Source of the DNA: Rhodoferax sp.
GTDB taxonomy: Bacteria > Pseudomonadota > Gammaproteobacteria > Burkholderiales > Burkholderiaceae_C
Direction: 5' to 3'
Length of the DNA stretch: 64,000 nucleotides
NCBI RefSeq assembly: GCF_025354435.1
Contig: NZ_JANXMU010000045.1
Span: 1 to 64,000, forward strand
Of this stretch, positions 45,311 through 54,239 are shown in pieces; position 1 is the first letter of the stretch, and the number at the start of each line of letters is the position of its first letter. The position numbers and the translations under genes were made by a program. The notes beneath the pieces were generated by a model. That model did not search any database. It was given only the letters and a program-made list of their open reading frames with translations, and was not told the DNA's origin.

Positions 45311-47638
45311 ATGAAAACCCAGCTCAAACTGGCGCTCAGCTGCGCCGCGATTGCCGCCTTGGCAGCCTGTGGAGGCGATGGCGACAGCAGCCCCGTTGCG
45401 TCTACCACCACCGACATATCCGTGACCGTACTCGACGGCCCCATCGTCGGGGCCAAGGTGTGCCAGGACGTCAACCAGGACGGAGCCTGTTCCTCCGGTG
45501 AGCCGTTTGCCGTCACCAATATCAACGGTGTGGCAGTGGTGACCGTGCCCACGGTTGATAAAGACAAGTACCCGATGGTGGCCGAGGTGGTGGCCGGGAC
45601 TGCCACCGACAGCGGTACGGCCATTCCCACTGGTTTTGTCATGAAAACCCCGGCAGGCAAATCGGCCCTGATCACCGCGCTGACCACCCTGGTACAAAAC
45701 GTCGTAGCCCAAACCGGCCAGACCGTGGATGCGGCCGAGGCACAGGTGAAGCTGCAAACGGGCATTACGTCGTCCTTATTTACCAGTTTCGCCGGTACGG
45801 CCATAGATGCCAAACCTGCCGACGGCAGCGTCAACCCTGCGGCTCTGGCGCGCATGCTGGTGCTGACCACCCAGCAACAGGCGCAGTTGGTGGCCGCCGC
45901 CAACGCGGTGAACACCACGCTGCCAGACGGCACCACCAAGATCACCCAGCCCATGTCGGATGCGGTAGTGCAAAAACGGGTGCAAGACCTGCTGAGCGCT
46001 ATCGTTGCCGCACTGCCCAGCGCGACCACCGAGGCCAGCCTGCAAACCGCTGCGGCGGCCTTGGTGGCCGACAAGGGCATCCAGACGGCTGCGGTGGTTA
46101 CAGCCGTGGCCATCAACGTGCTGCCGGCTGTGGCCGGCACACCGGGCGTGGCTGGTGCGCACCTGAACTATCTGAACTTCAACAGCGCCACCAACTGGAC
46201 CACCAATGCCAATGCCTGGACGGCAGCGCAAAACACCCCTGCAGCCGACGGCAGTACCCATTGGCACCAAGTCCATACCGCACTCAGTGGCGGCTCTGCG
46301 CCCTACAGTTGGGGTGCTGGCTCGCACCCAGGCAGTGGTTCCGAGCTGCATTGGTCGGGCACGGCCTGGACCGGTTGCCCCATCAACTTTGAAAACACCA
46401 GCTCGGCCACCCAAGCCAATGGTCACAGCCCTTACAACTACTGCGATGGAAAAGAGTTGGGTGAGGACTACAAAACCACATGGCTCAGCCTGGAAGGCCA
46501 AACCATGGTGGTCCTGCTGGACCAGGTAAAGGCACTGGGCTACAGCAACTTCAATGTGGCCAATGCCGCTAGCGTGCTGGGCACGGCGACCTTTCCTGCG
46601 GGCGCCAGGGTGGGCTATGCCGCCGGTGCGGCTCTATCGAAAGCCGTTAGCTATGTGCCCTCGCCGTGGGAATACATCGAGCTGTACCCCATGGCGGTGG
46701 CTGCAGGCAAAACCGATGTGAATGACACCACATCCGCCTGCTACCTGGATGTGCCGTCCACTCCGGCCACCAGCCTAGACACCGTGGTGGCCACCATGAC
46801 CGGTACGCCTTGCATCCAAAGTGCAGGCACCCGTCCCGGCCTGAATGGCACCACCTTGTCCAGCGGGCCGCGCAACGACTGGTGGAGTGCAACCAGTATC
46901 CAGGTAGGCCGGATCGGTAATGCGCCGCACAACCTGCAAAACGGCCAATCCACCACCTACTACACCGGCAATACCCAGATCCGCGCCTCGTTTTCGGCGG
47001 GCAATGTGGCCAAGTACTACGCCTGCCAAGAGCGATTTAACGGTAGCGCCCGCAATTGCGACCCGATAGGCACGGGCAGCTACGCCATCCAGACCCTGGG
47101 TGATGCACGGGTGCTGACCTTCAGCGGCCTACCTGCACTGGATGCGCAGCTGGGCTACGTGGATGCCTATGTGGAGCGCGGCGGGCATGTCTACTGGGCC
47201 TACCAGGACAAGCCGCAAGCCTGGGCCGGTGCCAACCTGAACCTGGTGGCAGCAAACGCGCTATTGGCCCAACTTGGCATGCCTGCGCTGGACCCGAATG
47301 TACCCGTGGTGCTGACCACTGCGTCCTACCAGGGTGATTACCGGGGCACCTACAGCGGCAACCGTTCAGGCAACTGGTATGCCACGGTGCATGCTGACGG
47401 CTCAGCGCAGTGCAGCGGCTCTGACAATAGCCTGGGTGCGTGGACCACGGTCTGCACCATGGTCGTCACACCGTCGTCCGCCGACTCCACCCTGACCAGC
47501 TTCACTATGGCGGTGGCCAGCGCCTGGAACTTCAGCGGCAGCTTGAACTACAACACCGGGCTGGTGACCTCGAGCACTTGGAACTACAACGGCAACATGA
47601 GCGATCTCGGCGTGTTTTCGGGCTACACGGAAGAATAA
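45311..47638 (+). CDS. Large putative lipoprotein of unknown function
   Basis: 775-aa protein. The ATG at 45311 gives a lipoprotein signal (MKTQLKLALSCAAIAALAAC, lipobox LAAC); an ORF start at 45248 would bury it. After a Ser/Thr linker there is a small domain with a calcium-loop-like DVNQDGACSSGE (about 60-75), which fits a carboxypeptidase-regulatory-like beta domain. A helical region follows, then a long Trp/Tyr/Asn-rich C-terminal part (THWHQVHTALSGGSAPYSWG, RNDWWSATSIQVGRI), which I do not recognise. Probably surface exposed; no homologous function claimed. Confidence 0.75.
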   Translation: MKTQLKLALSCAAIAALAACGGDGDSSPVASTTTDISVTVLDGPIVGAKVCQDVNQDGACSSGEPFAVTNINGVAVVTVPTVDKDKYPMVAEVVAGTATDSGTAIPTGFVMKTPAGKSALITALTTLVQNVVAQTGQTVDAAEAQVKLQTGITSSLFTSFAGTAIDAKPADGSVNPAALARMLVLTTQQQAQLVAAANAVNTTLPDGTTKITQPMSDAVVQKRVQDLLSAIVAALPSATTEASLQTAAAALVADKGIQTAAVVTAVAINVLPAVAGTPGVAGAHLNYLNFNSATNWTTNANAWTAAQNTPAADGSTHWHQVHTALSGGSAPYSWGAGSHPGSGSELHWSGTAWTGCPINFENTSSATQANGHSPYNYCDGKELGEDYKTTWLSLEGQTMVVLLDQVKALGYSNFNVANAASVLGTATFPAGARVGYAAGAALSKAVSYVPSPWEYIELYPMAVAAGKTDVNDTTSACYLDVPSTPATSLDTVVATMTGTPCIQSAGTRPGLNGTTLSSGPRNDWWSATSIQVGRIGNAPHNLQNGQSTTYYTGNTQIRASFSAGNVAKYYACQERFNGSARNCDPIGTGSYAIQTLGDARVLTFSGLPALDAQLGYVDAYVERGGHVYWAYQDKPQAWAGANLNLVAANALLAQLGMPALDPNVPVVLTTASYQGDYRGTYSGNRSGNWYATVHADGSAQCSGSDNSLGAWTTVCTMVVTPSSADSTLTSFTMAVASAWNFSGSLNYNTGLVTSSTWNYNGNMSDLGVFSGYTEE

Positions 47639-47655
47639 GTCGCCCAAGCACTGTC

Positions 47656-47692
47656 TTTTGCCCCGCAGGTTTCGGCCCAGCGGGGCTTTTTA
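47656..47692 (+). terminator. Rho-independent terminator after the large lipoprotein gene
   Basis: GCCCCGC (47660-47666) pairs with GCGGGGC (47680-47686), followed by TTTTTA. Lies between convergent genes. Confidence 0.88.
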
Positions 47693-47699
47693 CTTTTTC

Positions 47700-48542
47700 T
47701 TACCTCTGTGCCGCCAGCTCCCGCAGTGACTGCTCGTACCCGGCCAGCCAGCGCACTGCCGCCTCGCGCTGCTTGGTCGTGGTGCTGTTGTGCACCAAGG
47801 CAATGGCCTGGCAGTCTTGCTGCGCCAGGGCTTCGGCATAGCTGTGGTAACTGGCTTGGGGGGAGTGCATGGAGCGCTCTAGCAGCCCATGCACGGCAGC
47901 CCGTGCCTCTGCCGCGGTGGGGGTGTCGCGCTGCAGTTGGCGCAGGGTCTGCAGGGTGTCGGTTTGGCGGCGCAGGCGCTCGGCCTGGACCTGCTGCGGG
48001 TCGAAACGGGACTGCTCCACCTGCTGGCGAACCAGGGTTTTTTGCGCTGTGTCCATGCGGCCATAGACCATTTCGGCGCGTTCCAGGGCTTTATCAAAGC
48101 GCTTTTGGTGCATTGCAGTGGGGGTCAATGCCAGCCAGTCGCTACGGTATTCGGCATTGGTTTTGGCGTATTTGCGCTCCAGGTAGCTGATTTGTGCCGG
48201 TGTCAGGCTCTGTACCAAGGTGGTGGCGGCCGGTTCGGCATCTACCAGCAGGGCATCGATGTAGCCGCGCACGGTATTGGCCACACTGCAGACCTGTTCG
48301 GTGCTCAGGTCGTGGGCGACCAGAGTTTGGGTTTGGCGCAGGGTTTGGGCGTAATCGGGCAGGTCTTGCTGGCGGTGGCGCAACTGCAGTTGGCCCAGGT
48401 CGTAGCGCACCTGCTGCGACTGGGCCTTGTTGAAGTCGATGTGGCCATCCAGCCACCAGGCGGCCAGATCCACGCCGTTGTTGTAACCCAGCTTGATGCC
48501 GGTGCAGGCCTGCAGCGCGCCTAGCAACAGCAACAGTCCCAT
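47700..48542 (-). CDS. DUF6279-like lipoprotein
   Basis: 280 aa from the ATG at 48542 (MGLLLLLGALQACTGIKLGY), giving a very short signal with lipobox LQAC; longer in-frame starts would overlap glmU. The mature protein is helical and Gln-rich (YNNGVDLAAWWLDGHIDFNK, RYDLGQLQLRHRQQDLPDYA), the pattern of a proteobacterial lipoprotein family that I recall as DUF6279. Function unknown. Starts 34 bp from glmU, divergent. Confidence 0.72.
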   Translation of the reverse strand: MGLLLLLGALQACTGIKLGYNNGVDLAAWWLDGHIDFNKAQSQQVRYDLGQLQLRHRQQDLPDYAQTLRQTQTLVAHDLSTEQVCSVANTVRGYIDALLVDAEPAATTLVQSLTPAQISYLERKYAKTNAEYRSDWLALTPTAMHQKRFDKALERAEMVYGRMDTAQKTLVRQQVEQSRFDPQQVQAERLRRQTDTLQTLRQLQRDTPTAAEARAAVHGLLERSMHSPQASYHSYAEALAQQDCQAIALVHNSTTTKQREAAVRWLAGYEQSLRELAAQR

Positions 48543-48576
48543 AATCCGAGTCCATTTAACTAAAAAGTTGCAAGCT

Positions 48577-49983
48577 ATGGCAGAAGTCGATGTGGTCATC
48601 ATGGCAGCGGGCAAAGGTACCCGCATGAAAAGCAAATTGCCCAAAGTGTTGCACACGCTGGCTGGGCGCGCATTGTTGGCCCATGTAGTGGACACCGCCA
48701 GTAGTTTGCAGCCGCGCAACGTAGTCGTGATTACCGGACATGGTGCTACAGAAGTAGAAGCAGCTCTCCCTGGCTACATCTGCGATGGAGCCGAATTTTC
48801 TGTAAATTTTGCACGCCAGGAACCGCAGCTGGGCACTGGCCATGCAGTGCAGCAAGCGCTGCCGTTTTTACCCGACGACGCGGGTGTGGTGGTGGTGCTG
48901 TCGGGTGATGTACCCCTGACCCAGGTGGCTACTTTGCGCCAGTTGGTGGCGGCCAGCGGTGGTGACAAACTGGCCCTGCTGACCCTGGAGCTGCCCAACC
49001 CCACCGGCTATGGTCGCATCGAGCGCAACGGCGACGCAGTGCAGGCCATCGTCGAGCACAAGGATGCCACCGAAGCGCAGCGCGAAATCCGCGAAATCTA
49101 CAGCGGCATCATGGCCGCGCCTGCCGCCCGCCTGCGCACCTGGCTGGCCCGGCTGGACAACCGCAACGCCCAGGCCGAGTACTACCTGACTGACATCGTC
49201 AAGATGGCTGTGGCCGATGGTGTGCCGGTGGTGGCCCACAAGATTACCGACGAGGTACAGGTGGCTGGTGTCAACAGCCCCGTGCAACTGGCCGAGCTGG
49301 AACGCGCCTACCAGCGCCAGCAGGCCGTGGCCTTGATGGAGCAGGGCGTGCGCCTGGCCGACCCGGCGCGGCTGGACGTGCGCGGCAGCCTGGTCTGCGG
49401 GCAAGACGTGTCCATCGACGTGAACTGCGTGTTTGAAGGCACGGTCACGCTGGGCGAGGGCGTGAAGATCGGTGCCAACTGCGTCATCGCCAACGCCAGC
49501 ATCGCGGCGGGGGCCATCGTCCACCCCTTCACCCACATCGATGGCGAAAAAGCCGGTGTCACGGTGGGTGCGGATGCGCGTATCGGCCCGTTTGCCCGCC
49601 TACGTCCTGGTGCGGTGCTGGGGGCCGACGTGCACATTGGCAACTTTGTCGAAGTCAAAAACTCCACCCTGGGCACCGGCGCCAAGGCCAACCATCTGGC
49701 CTACCTGGGAGATGCCACGGTGGGTGCGCGCGTCAATTTTGGCGCGGGCAGCATCACTGCCAACTACGACGGCGTCAACAAGCACCGCACCGTGATCGGC
49801 GACGACGTGCACGTGGGCAGCAACTGCGTGCTGGTGGCCCCCATTACTGTGGGCGCGGGCGGCACGGTGGGCGGTGGATCGACCCTCACCAAAGACGCGC
49901 CGGACGGCGTGCTGAGCGTGGCCCGCGGCCGCCAGGTGGCCATCACCGGCTGGAAGCGCCCTGTCAAAAAGGCCCAGCCTTGA
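48577..49983 (+). CDS. glmU: Bifunctional GlmU (UDP-GlcNAc pyrophosphorylase / GlcN-1-P acetyltransferase)
   Basis: 468-aa enzyme, normal length. The N-terminal pyrophosphorylase begins VVIMAAGKGTRMKSKLPKVL; QLGTGHAVQQ and GDVPL follow. The C-terminal left-handed beta-helix of hexapeptide repeats carries the acetyltransferase site (AKANHLAYLGD, TANYDGVNKHRT). It makes UDP-GlcNAc for peptidoglycan and LPS. The last codon overlaps the TTG start of the histidine kinase gene. Confidence 0.97.
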   Translation: MAEVDVVIMAAGKGTRMKSKLPKVLHTLAGRALLAHVVDTASSLQPRNVVVITGHGATEVEAALPGYICDGAEFSVNFARQEPQLGTGHAVQQALPFLPDDAGVVVVLSGDVPLTQVATLRQLVAASGGDKLALLTLELPNPTGYGRIERNGDAVQAIVEHKDATEAQREIREIYSGIMAAPAARLRTWLARLDNRNAQAEYYLTDIVKMAVADGVPVVAHKITDEVQVAGVNSPVQLAELERAYQRQQAVALMEQGVRLADPARLDVRGSLVCGQDVSIDVNCVFEGTVTLGEGVKIGANCVIANASIAAGAIVHPFTHIDGEKAGVTVGADARIGPFARLRPGAVLGADVHIGNFVEVKNSTLGTGAKANHLAYLGDATVGARVNFGAGSITANYDGVNKHRTVIGDDVHVGSNCVLVAPITVGAGGTVGGGSTLTKDAPDGVLSVARGRQVAITGWKRPVKKAQP

Positions 49984-50723
49984 GCGATCTGGAGATCCGC
50001 CTGGCCGATGTGCAGGCGCGCTTGCAGCAGAGCGAGGCCCGCAACATAGCCCTGCAGGCCGAGCTGGAGCACTTTGTGCGCAACGTCTCGCACGACCTGC
50101 GCGCCCCGCTGCGCCACATCACCGCCTACGCCCCGCTGGTACGCGAGATGCTGGCCGAGGGCGAAGACCCCGCGCCCTGCCTGGACACGCTGGAGCAATC
50201 GGCCCGCAGCATGGCCCGCATGGTGGATGCACTGCTGGAGCTGTCGCGCCTGTCGCGCATCCCGTTGCAGAGGGCGGCCGTGTCCATGGCCGCACTGGTG
50301 GCCGAGGCACAGCGTGCGCTGGCGGCGGACGCGGTGGGCCGCAGCATCCAGTGGCAACTGCCCGCCGATTGGCCCGAAGTGCAGGGCGATGCCGCGCTGT
50401 TGCGCCAGGTGTGGGAATACGCGCTGTCCAACGCCCTCAAGTTCACCCGGACCCGGACCCAAGCGCAGATCACTCTGGGCTGGGAGCATGCGGCAGACGG
50501 CATTACGTTTTGGCTGCGCGATAACGGCGTGGGCTTCAACCCCGCCAGCAGTGCCAACATGTTCGATCTGTTCCAGCGCCTGCACACCACGTCGGCTTTC
50601 GAGGGCGCCGGTGTGGGCCTGGCCCTGGCGCGCCAGATCGTGCATCGCCACGACGGCAGCATGGCGGCGCAGGGCGTGGTCGACGGCGGCTGCACGCTGC
50701 GGTTTACTTTGCCAATGCATTAG
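49980..50723 (+). CDS. Soluble sensor histidine kinase, TTG start
   Basis: 247-aa protein. TTG at 49980 overlaps the glmU stop (TTGA) and keeps an N-terminal coiled coil (LEIRLADVQARLQQSEARNI) intact; the next ATG would delete the phospho-acceptor region. HisKA motif VSHDLRAPLRHI with the phosphorylated His; HATPase boxes N (YALSNALKFT), G1 (DNGVGFNP), G2 (GAGVGLALA). No sensor or membrane segment and no response regulator next door, so an orphan kinase that probably acts with a partner encoded elsewhere. Confidence 0.88.
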   Translation: MSDLEIRLADVQARLQQSEARNIALQAELEHFVRNVSHDLRAPLRHITAYAPLVREMLAEGEDPAPCLDTLEQSARSMARMVDALLELSRLSRIPLQRAAVSMAALVAEAQRALAADAVGRSIQWQLPADWPEVQGDAALLRQVWEYALSNALKFTRTRTQAQITLGWEHAADGITFWLRDNGVGFNPASSANMFDLFQRLHTTSAFEGAGVGLALARQIVHRHDGSMAAQGVVDGGCTLRFTLPMH

Positions 50724-50780
50724 CTGGTGATAATGAACGGCAAAGCCCTGCTGGGCTTCTTTCAACTACGAGATCCGACT

Positions 50781-51359
50781 ATGAAACACACATTCCTGGC
50801 CGTTGCATTGCTGTCCATCGCGGCGGTGGTGCATGCCGAGCCCAATCCGGCCAAAAAAGAGTTGATCAACAAGATCGTGCAATTGCAACAGCCCATGGTC
50901 GAGGCGACCGTGCGCCAACTGGCCCAGCAGCCGCTGATGCAACTGATGCAGCCTGTGGGCCCGGTGATCCAGTTTCGGGTTCCGCCTGAAAAGCGCGAGG
51001 CTTTGGCCAAAGACATCCAGACCGACATCAAGAAATATGTGGACGATGTCACGCCCCTGTTGACGGATCGCGCCAACAAGCTGGCTCCTGCAGAAATCGG
51101 CAGCTTGCTGGATAGCAAGTTCACCGAAGACGAACTGCGCCAACTTATCGTGGTGCTGGAATCTCCGGTGCTGCGCAAGTTCTCGTTGCTGTTGCCAGAC
51201 CTGCAAAAGGCCTTGGTCGACAAAGTGGTTGCCGACACCAAGGGCCAGGTCGAGCCCAAGCTGAAGGCACTGGGCCAGTCGGTTGAAAAGCGTGTCAATG
51301 CGGCAACCCCCGCGCCGTCTTCCCAGCCTGCTCCAGGTGCCAAGCCTGCTATCAAATAA
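50781..51359 (+). CDS. DUF2059-type secreted protein
   Basis: 192-aa protein with a Sec signal (MKHTFLAVALLSIAAVVHA). The middle region (DKFTEDEL-type helix pair, here SKFTEDELRQLIVVLESPVL) fits DUF2059, a periplasmic family of unknown function. A Pro/Ala-rich tail ends AIK; that tail tip and the stop codon are read from the start of family A copy 11. Confidence 0.82.
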   Translation: MKHTFLAVALLSIAAVVHAEPNPAKKELINKIVQLQQPMVEATVRQLAQQPLMQLMQPVGPVIQFRVPPEKREALAKDIQTDIKKYVDDVTPLLTDRANKLAPAEIGSLLDSKFTEDELRQLIVVLESPVLRKFSLLLPDLQKALVDKVVADTKGQVEPKLKALGQSVEKRVNAATPAPSSQPAPGAKPAIK

Positions 51360-51431
51360 TAGAAAAAATTAGCTGCTGAAAATAGCAGGATGCGTAAATA
51401 AAGTCTACGTATCCTGCTATTAATTTAGCAT
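51347..51431 (+). repeat. Repeat family A copy 11 (divergent) with a second hairpin
   Basis: First 30 bases (TGCTATCAAATAATAG, TTAGCTGCTG) match family A. The rest is a separate 16-bp stem AATAGCAGGATGCGTA / TACGTATCCTGCTATT with one mismatch, usable as a bidirectional terminator between convergent DUF2059 and Hsp70-like genes. Confidence 0.65.
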
Positions 51432-51444
51432 GTAATTTTCAAAA

Positions 51445-52701
51445 TTATGCGGTGGCCGCTTCCATGGCTACCGATCCCGCGTAGGCCAGGCCTGCCGCCA
51501 CGCTGCCAAAGCGGTCGCCGGCCACCATGCGGGCCTGCGGAAACAGGGCCTGCATCGCGGTTTGCAGCGGTGCCAGGGCCGACGAGCCGCCGGTCAGGTA
51601 CACGGCATCGGGCCGTTCCACCCCGGCCAATTCCACACACTCCTGTGCGCACTGCACCACCCTGGCCAACTGGGCCTGCAGCGCCTGTGCCAGGCCCTCG
51701 GGCGTGAGGTGCGCGGTCAGGTCGCGGGCAATGCAATCCAGGTCGATGGTGGCCGCTGCGTTGGACAGCGAACAGGCGATTTTGGACGTCTCCACATTGG
51801 CCAGGATATGGTGGCCCACCCGCTCTTGCAGTACGTGTAGCAGGCGCTGGTGCATTACACGGTCGGTGTAGGCATCGCGCAAATCCACGGCCTGGGCCAG
51901 GCTCTTGCGCGAGTACGACTGGTGGATCAAATGCCAGGTGCTCAAATCAAAAAACACGCCCGACGGCACTTCGCGCCCGCTCGGACCCACATGCCCCAGG
52001 CCCAGCAGTGGCATGGCGTGGCGCAGGTTCAGCAATTGGTCAAAGTCGGTGCCGCCGATGTGCACACCGGTGGTGGCCAGAATATCGCCGCTGCGGTCGC
52101 CCAGGGCCTGTCGGCCCGGGCCGACGCGCACCACGGTGAAGTCGGAGGTACCGCCGCCAATATCCACTACCAGCACGGTGGTGTCCTGGGTGACACGGCG
52201 CTCGAAGTCGAAGGCCGCGGCAATCGGCTCCAGCTGGAACTGCACCTCGTCAAAGCCCGCGGCGCGGGCTGCCTGCTCCAGCGTGGCCTGGGCCAGCGCG
52301 TCGCGCTGTGCGTCGCCGTCCACAAAATGCACCGGGCGGCCCAGCATGGCGTGCTGCACCGCGTGGCCCAGGTGCGCTTCCGAGCGTTTTTTCAGCTCTT
52401 TGAAGAACATGCCCAGGATGTCGGTGAAGCTGACCAGTTGGCCGTTGACCACGGTTTTCTCGTCCATCAGGCCGCTGCCCAGCAGGCTTTTGATGGAGCG
52501 CATCAGCCGCCCCTCGGTGCCTGCTAGATAGGCCTGCATGGCGGCGCTGCCGTAGCTGGTGTGCTGGTCTTCGTGCGAAAAGAACAGCGCGGTGGGCAGC
52601 GTGGGCTTGCCCGCGTCCAGCGCAATCGTGTCCAGGCTGCCGTCGGCCCGCACCAGCGCGGCTACGGTGTTCGAGGTGCCGAAATCAATACCGAGCATCA
52701 T
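51445..52701 (-). CDS. Hsp70-family protein (YegD-like)
   Basis: 418-aa protein starting MMLGIDFGTSNTVAAL at 52701, where the ATG overlaps the upstream esterase stop. Actin-like ATPase motifs are present: phosphate 1 GIDFGTSNT, phosphate 2 VVDIGGGTSDFTVV, adenosine VYLTGGSSALAPL. It is too short for DnaK and lacks the substrate-binding domain and lid, as in YegD-type proteins. Chaperone-like or regulatory role unknown. Confidence 0.9.
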   Translation of the reverse strand: MMLGIDFGTSNTVAALVRADGSLDTIALDAGKPTLPTALFFSHEDQHTSYGSAAMQAYLAGTEGRLMRSIKSLLGSGLMDEKTVVNGQLVSFTDILGMFFKELKKRSEAHLGHAVQHAMLGRPVHFVDGDAQRDALAQATLEQAARAAGFDEVQFQLEPIAAAFDFERRVTQDTTVLVVDIGGGTSDFTVVRVGPGRQALGDRSGDILATTGVHIGGTDFDQLLNLRHAMPLLGLGHVGPSGREVPSGVFFDLSTWHLIHQSYSRKSLAQAVDLRDAYTDRVMHQRLLHVLQERVGHHILANVETSKIACSLSNAAATIDLDCIARDLTAHLTPEGLAQALQAQLARVVQCAQECVELAGVERPDAVYLTGGSSALAPLQTAMQALFPQARMVAGDRFGSVAAGLAYAGSVAMEAATA

Positions 52702-53378
52702 CCCTTGTTTGCTCCCAGCACCGATTGCAAAAACGCGCTGATGTCGGCCACCTCCTGGGGATGCACGCTGTGCGGCATCGGGTAGGTATGCCATTGCACG
52801 GCATAGCCCTGGACCAGCAAGGCCTGGCGCGAGGCCTCGGCACGGGTCAGCGGCACCACCGGGTCGGCCGTGCCGTGGGCCATGAAGATGGGGGTTTTGA
52901 AGTTGGCCGGGTGCCGCTCGGTGGCCAGCGTGTCGGCCAGCGGCAAATAGCCTGACAAGGCCATGATACCCGCCAGCCGCGCGCTGTGGCGCAGCCCCGT
53001 GTGCAGAGCCATGGCGCAGCCCTGCGAGAAGCCTGCCAGCACGATGTGTTCGGGCGCAATGCCGCGGGCCACCTCGTGCGCCACCAGCGCCTCGATGGCG
53101 CGGGCCGAGGCGTGGATGCCGGCCGGGTCTTCCTGGCGCACCAGGTCGGCATTCTTGATGTCGTACCAGGCCGGCATCACGTAGCCGTTGTTGACACTGA
53201 CCGGCATGGTCGGCGCGTGGGGAAAGACGAAGCGGATGGGCGCGCAGCCGGTCAGGTCCAGCTCGGGCACGATGGCAGCGAAGTCGTCGCCACTGGCCCC
53301 CAGGCCATGCAGCCAGATAACGGCAGCGGTGGGGTGGGGAGCGCTTTCAATTTCGATGCGTTGCAAAAGGGTAGTCAT
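52698..53378 (-). CDS. Carboxylesterase / phospholipase family alpha/beta hydrolase
   Basis: 226-aa protein. Oxyanion segment IWLHGLGASGDDF, nucleophile elbow LAGFSQGCAMAL (Ser), Asp in MAHGTADPVVPL and His in PMPHSVHPQEV: a complete triad. This is the short-chain esterase family (EstB/acyl-protein thioesterase-like). Cytosolic. Co-translated with the Hsp70-like gene. Confidence 0.93.
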   Translation of the reverse strand: MTTLLQRIEIESAPHPTAAVIWLHGLGASGDDFAAIVPELDLTGCAPIRFVFPHAPTMPVSVNNGYVMPAWYDIKNADLVRQEDPAGIHASARAIEALVAHEVARGIAPEHIVLAGFSQGCAMALHTGLRHSARLAGIMALSGYLPLADTLATERHPANFKTPIFMAHGTADPVVPLTRAEASRQALLVQGYAVQWHTYPMPHSVHPQEVADISAFLQSVLGANKG

Positions 53379-53469
53379 AGTGGTCGGAATGAGGGCTTAC
53401 CCTGGTATTGCGGTCTTGGGAGGAACGTGATTCTAAGGATGTCGCGTTAACCCGTGCAAAATCGCCCGC

Positions 53470-54222
53470 ATGCTGCCATTTCATCGCCACGTGTTGCTAT
53501 CGTTTTACCTGGGTTTTTGTAGCGTGGCCTGGGCTGTGCCCGACATCCCCGCCAGCAAAGACATGCAGATTGTGCAGCGCATTGACGATGTGCTGGTGGG
53601 CGTGGACGCGATGTCGCTGGCCATCATTGGCCGCCGCCATGTGGCGGGGAGCTACTTTTTGATCAATCTGCACCAGCCCAGCCCGGTGTCGGGCACCGCC
53701 GAGTTCGTGGCCGACTGCCAGAGCCCGCTGCGCTTGGCCACGCTGGCATCGAGTTTGCCCTCGGGTTCGATCAAGCCTGAAATTCCCTTGCTGCAGCGCC
53801 ACGCTACGGTGCTGGACATCGACAGCCTCGCGTTCAACCCGGTGCACATGCTGGACGGCAGCTGGATGGTGGCCGAATTTGCCTGCCGCAGCACCAGCCA
53901 GCCGGGCCGCGCCCGCCAGATCGCTCAGGAGCTATTGGAAAAAGGCGGCCCGCCAGACGTGCGTAGCCTGTGGTGCGACCTGCAGGCCGACGGCAGCACG
54001 CAGACACGGCGCAACGCCGAGGTGCGCTACAGTGCCAGCGACGATGCGGTGGCGGTGCAAACGCAGTGGCTGAGTTCGGGGTTTGTGAGCGACAGCGAGG
54101 TGCTGTTTGGCAGCGGTGCCCAGTGGATCGTGGACCGCCAGCCGAGCCGGGCGCGGCTACTGGGGTCGGATGGGGCACTGCTGTTTGCGGGCGCATGCCG
54201 CAGTACGCCGCCTGCGCCTTAA
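53470..54222 (+). CDS. Secreted protein of unknown function
   Basis: 250-aa protein with a Sec signal (HVLLSFYLGFCSVAWA). The mature part contains several Cys (FVADCQSPL, EFACRSTSQ, LWCDLQADG, GACRSTPPAP) that could form disulfides in the periplasm. The fold is mixed and not recognised. Convergent with ftsY (17 bp between stops, no repeat or terminator seen). Confidence 0.7.
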   Translation: MLPFHRHVLLSFYLGFCSVAWAVPDIPASKDMQIVQRIDDVLVGVDAMSLAIIGRRHVAGSYFLINLHQPSPVSGTAEFVADCQSPLRLATLASSLPSGSIKPEIPLLQRHATVLDIDSLAFNPVHMLDGSWMVAEFACRSTSQPGRARQIAQELLEKGGPPDVRSLWCDLQADGSTQTRRNAEVRYSASDDAVAVQTQWLSSGFVSDSEVLFGSGAQWIVDRQPSRARLLGSDGALLFAGACRSTPPAP

Positions 54223-54239
54223 ATTGGCAGGTAGGGGGC

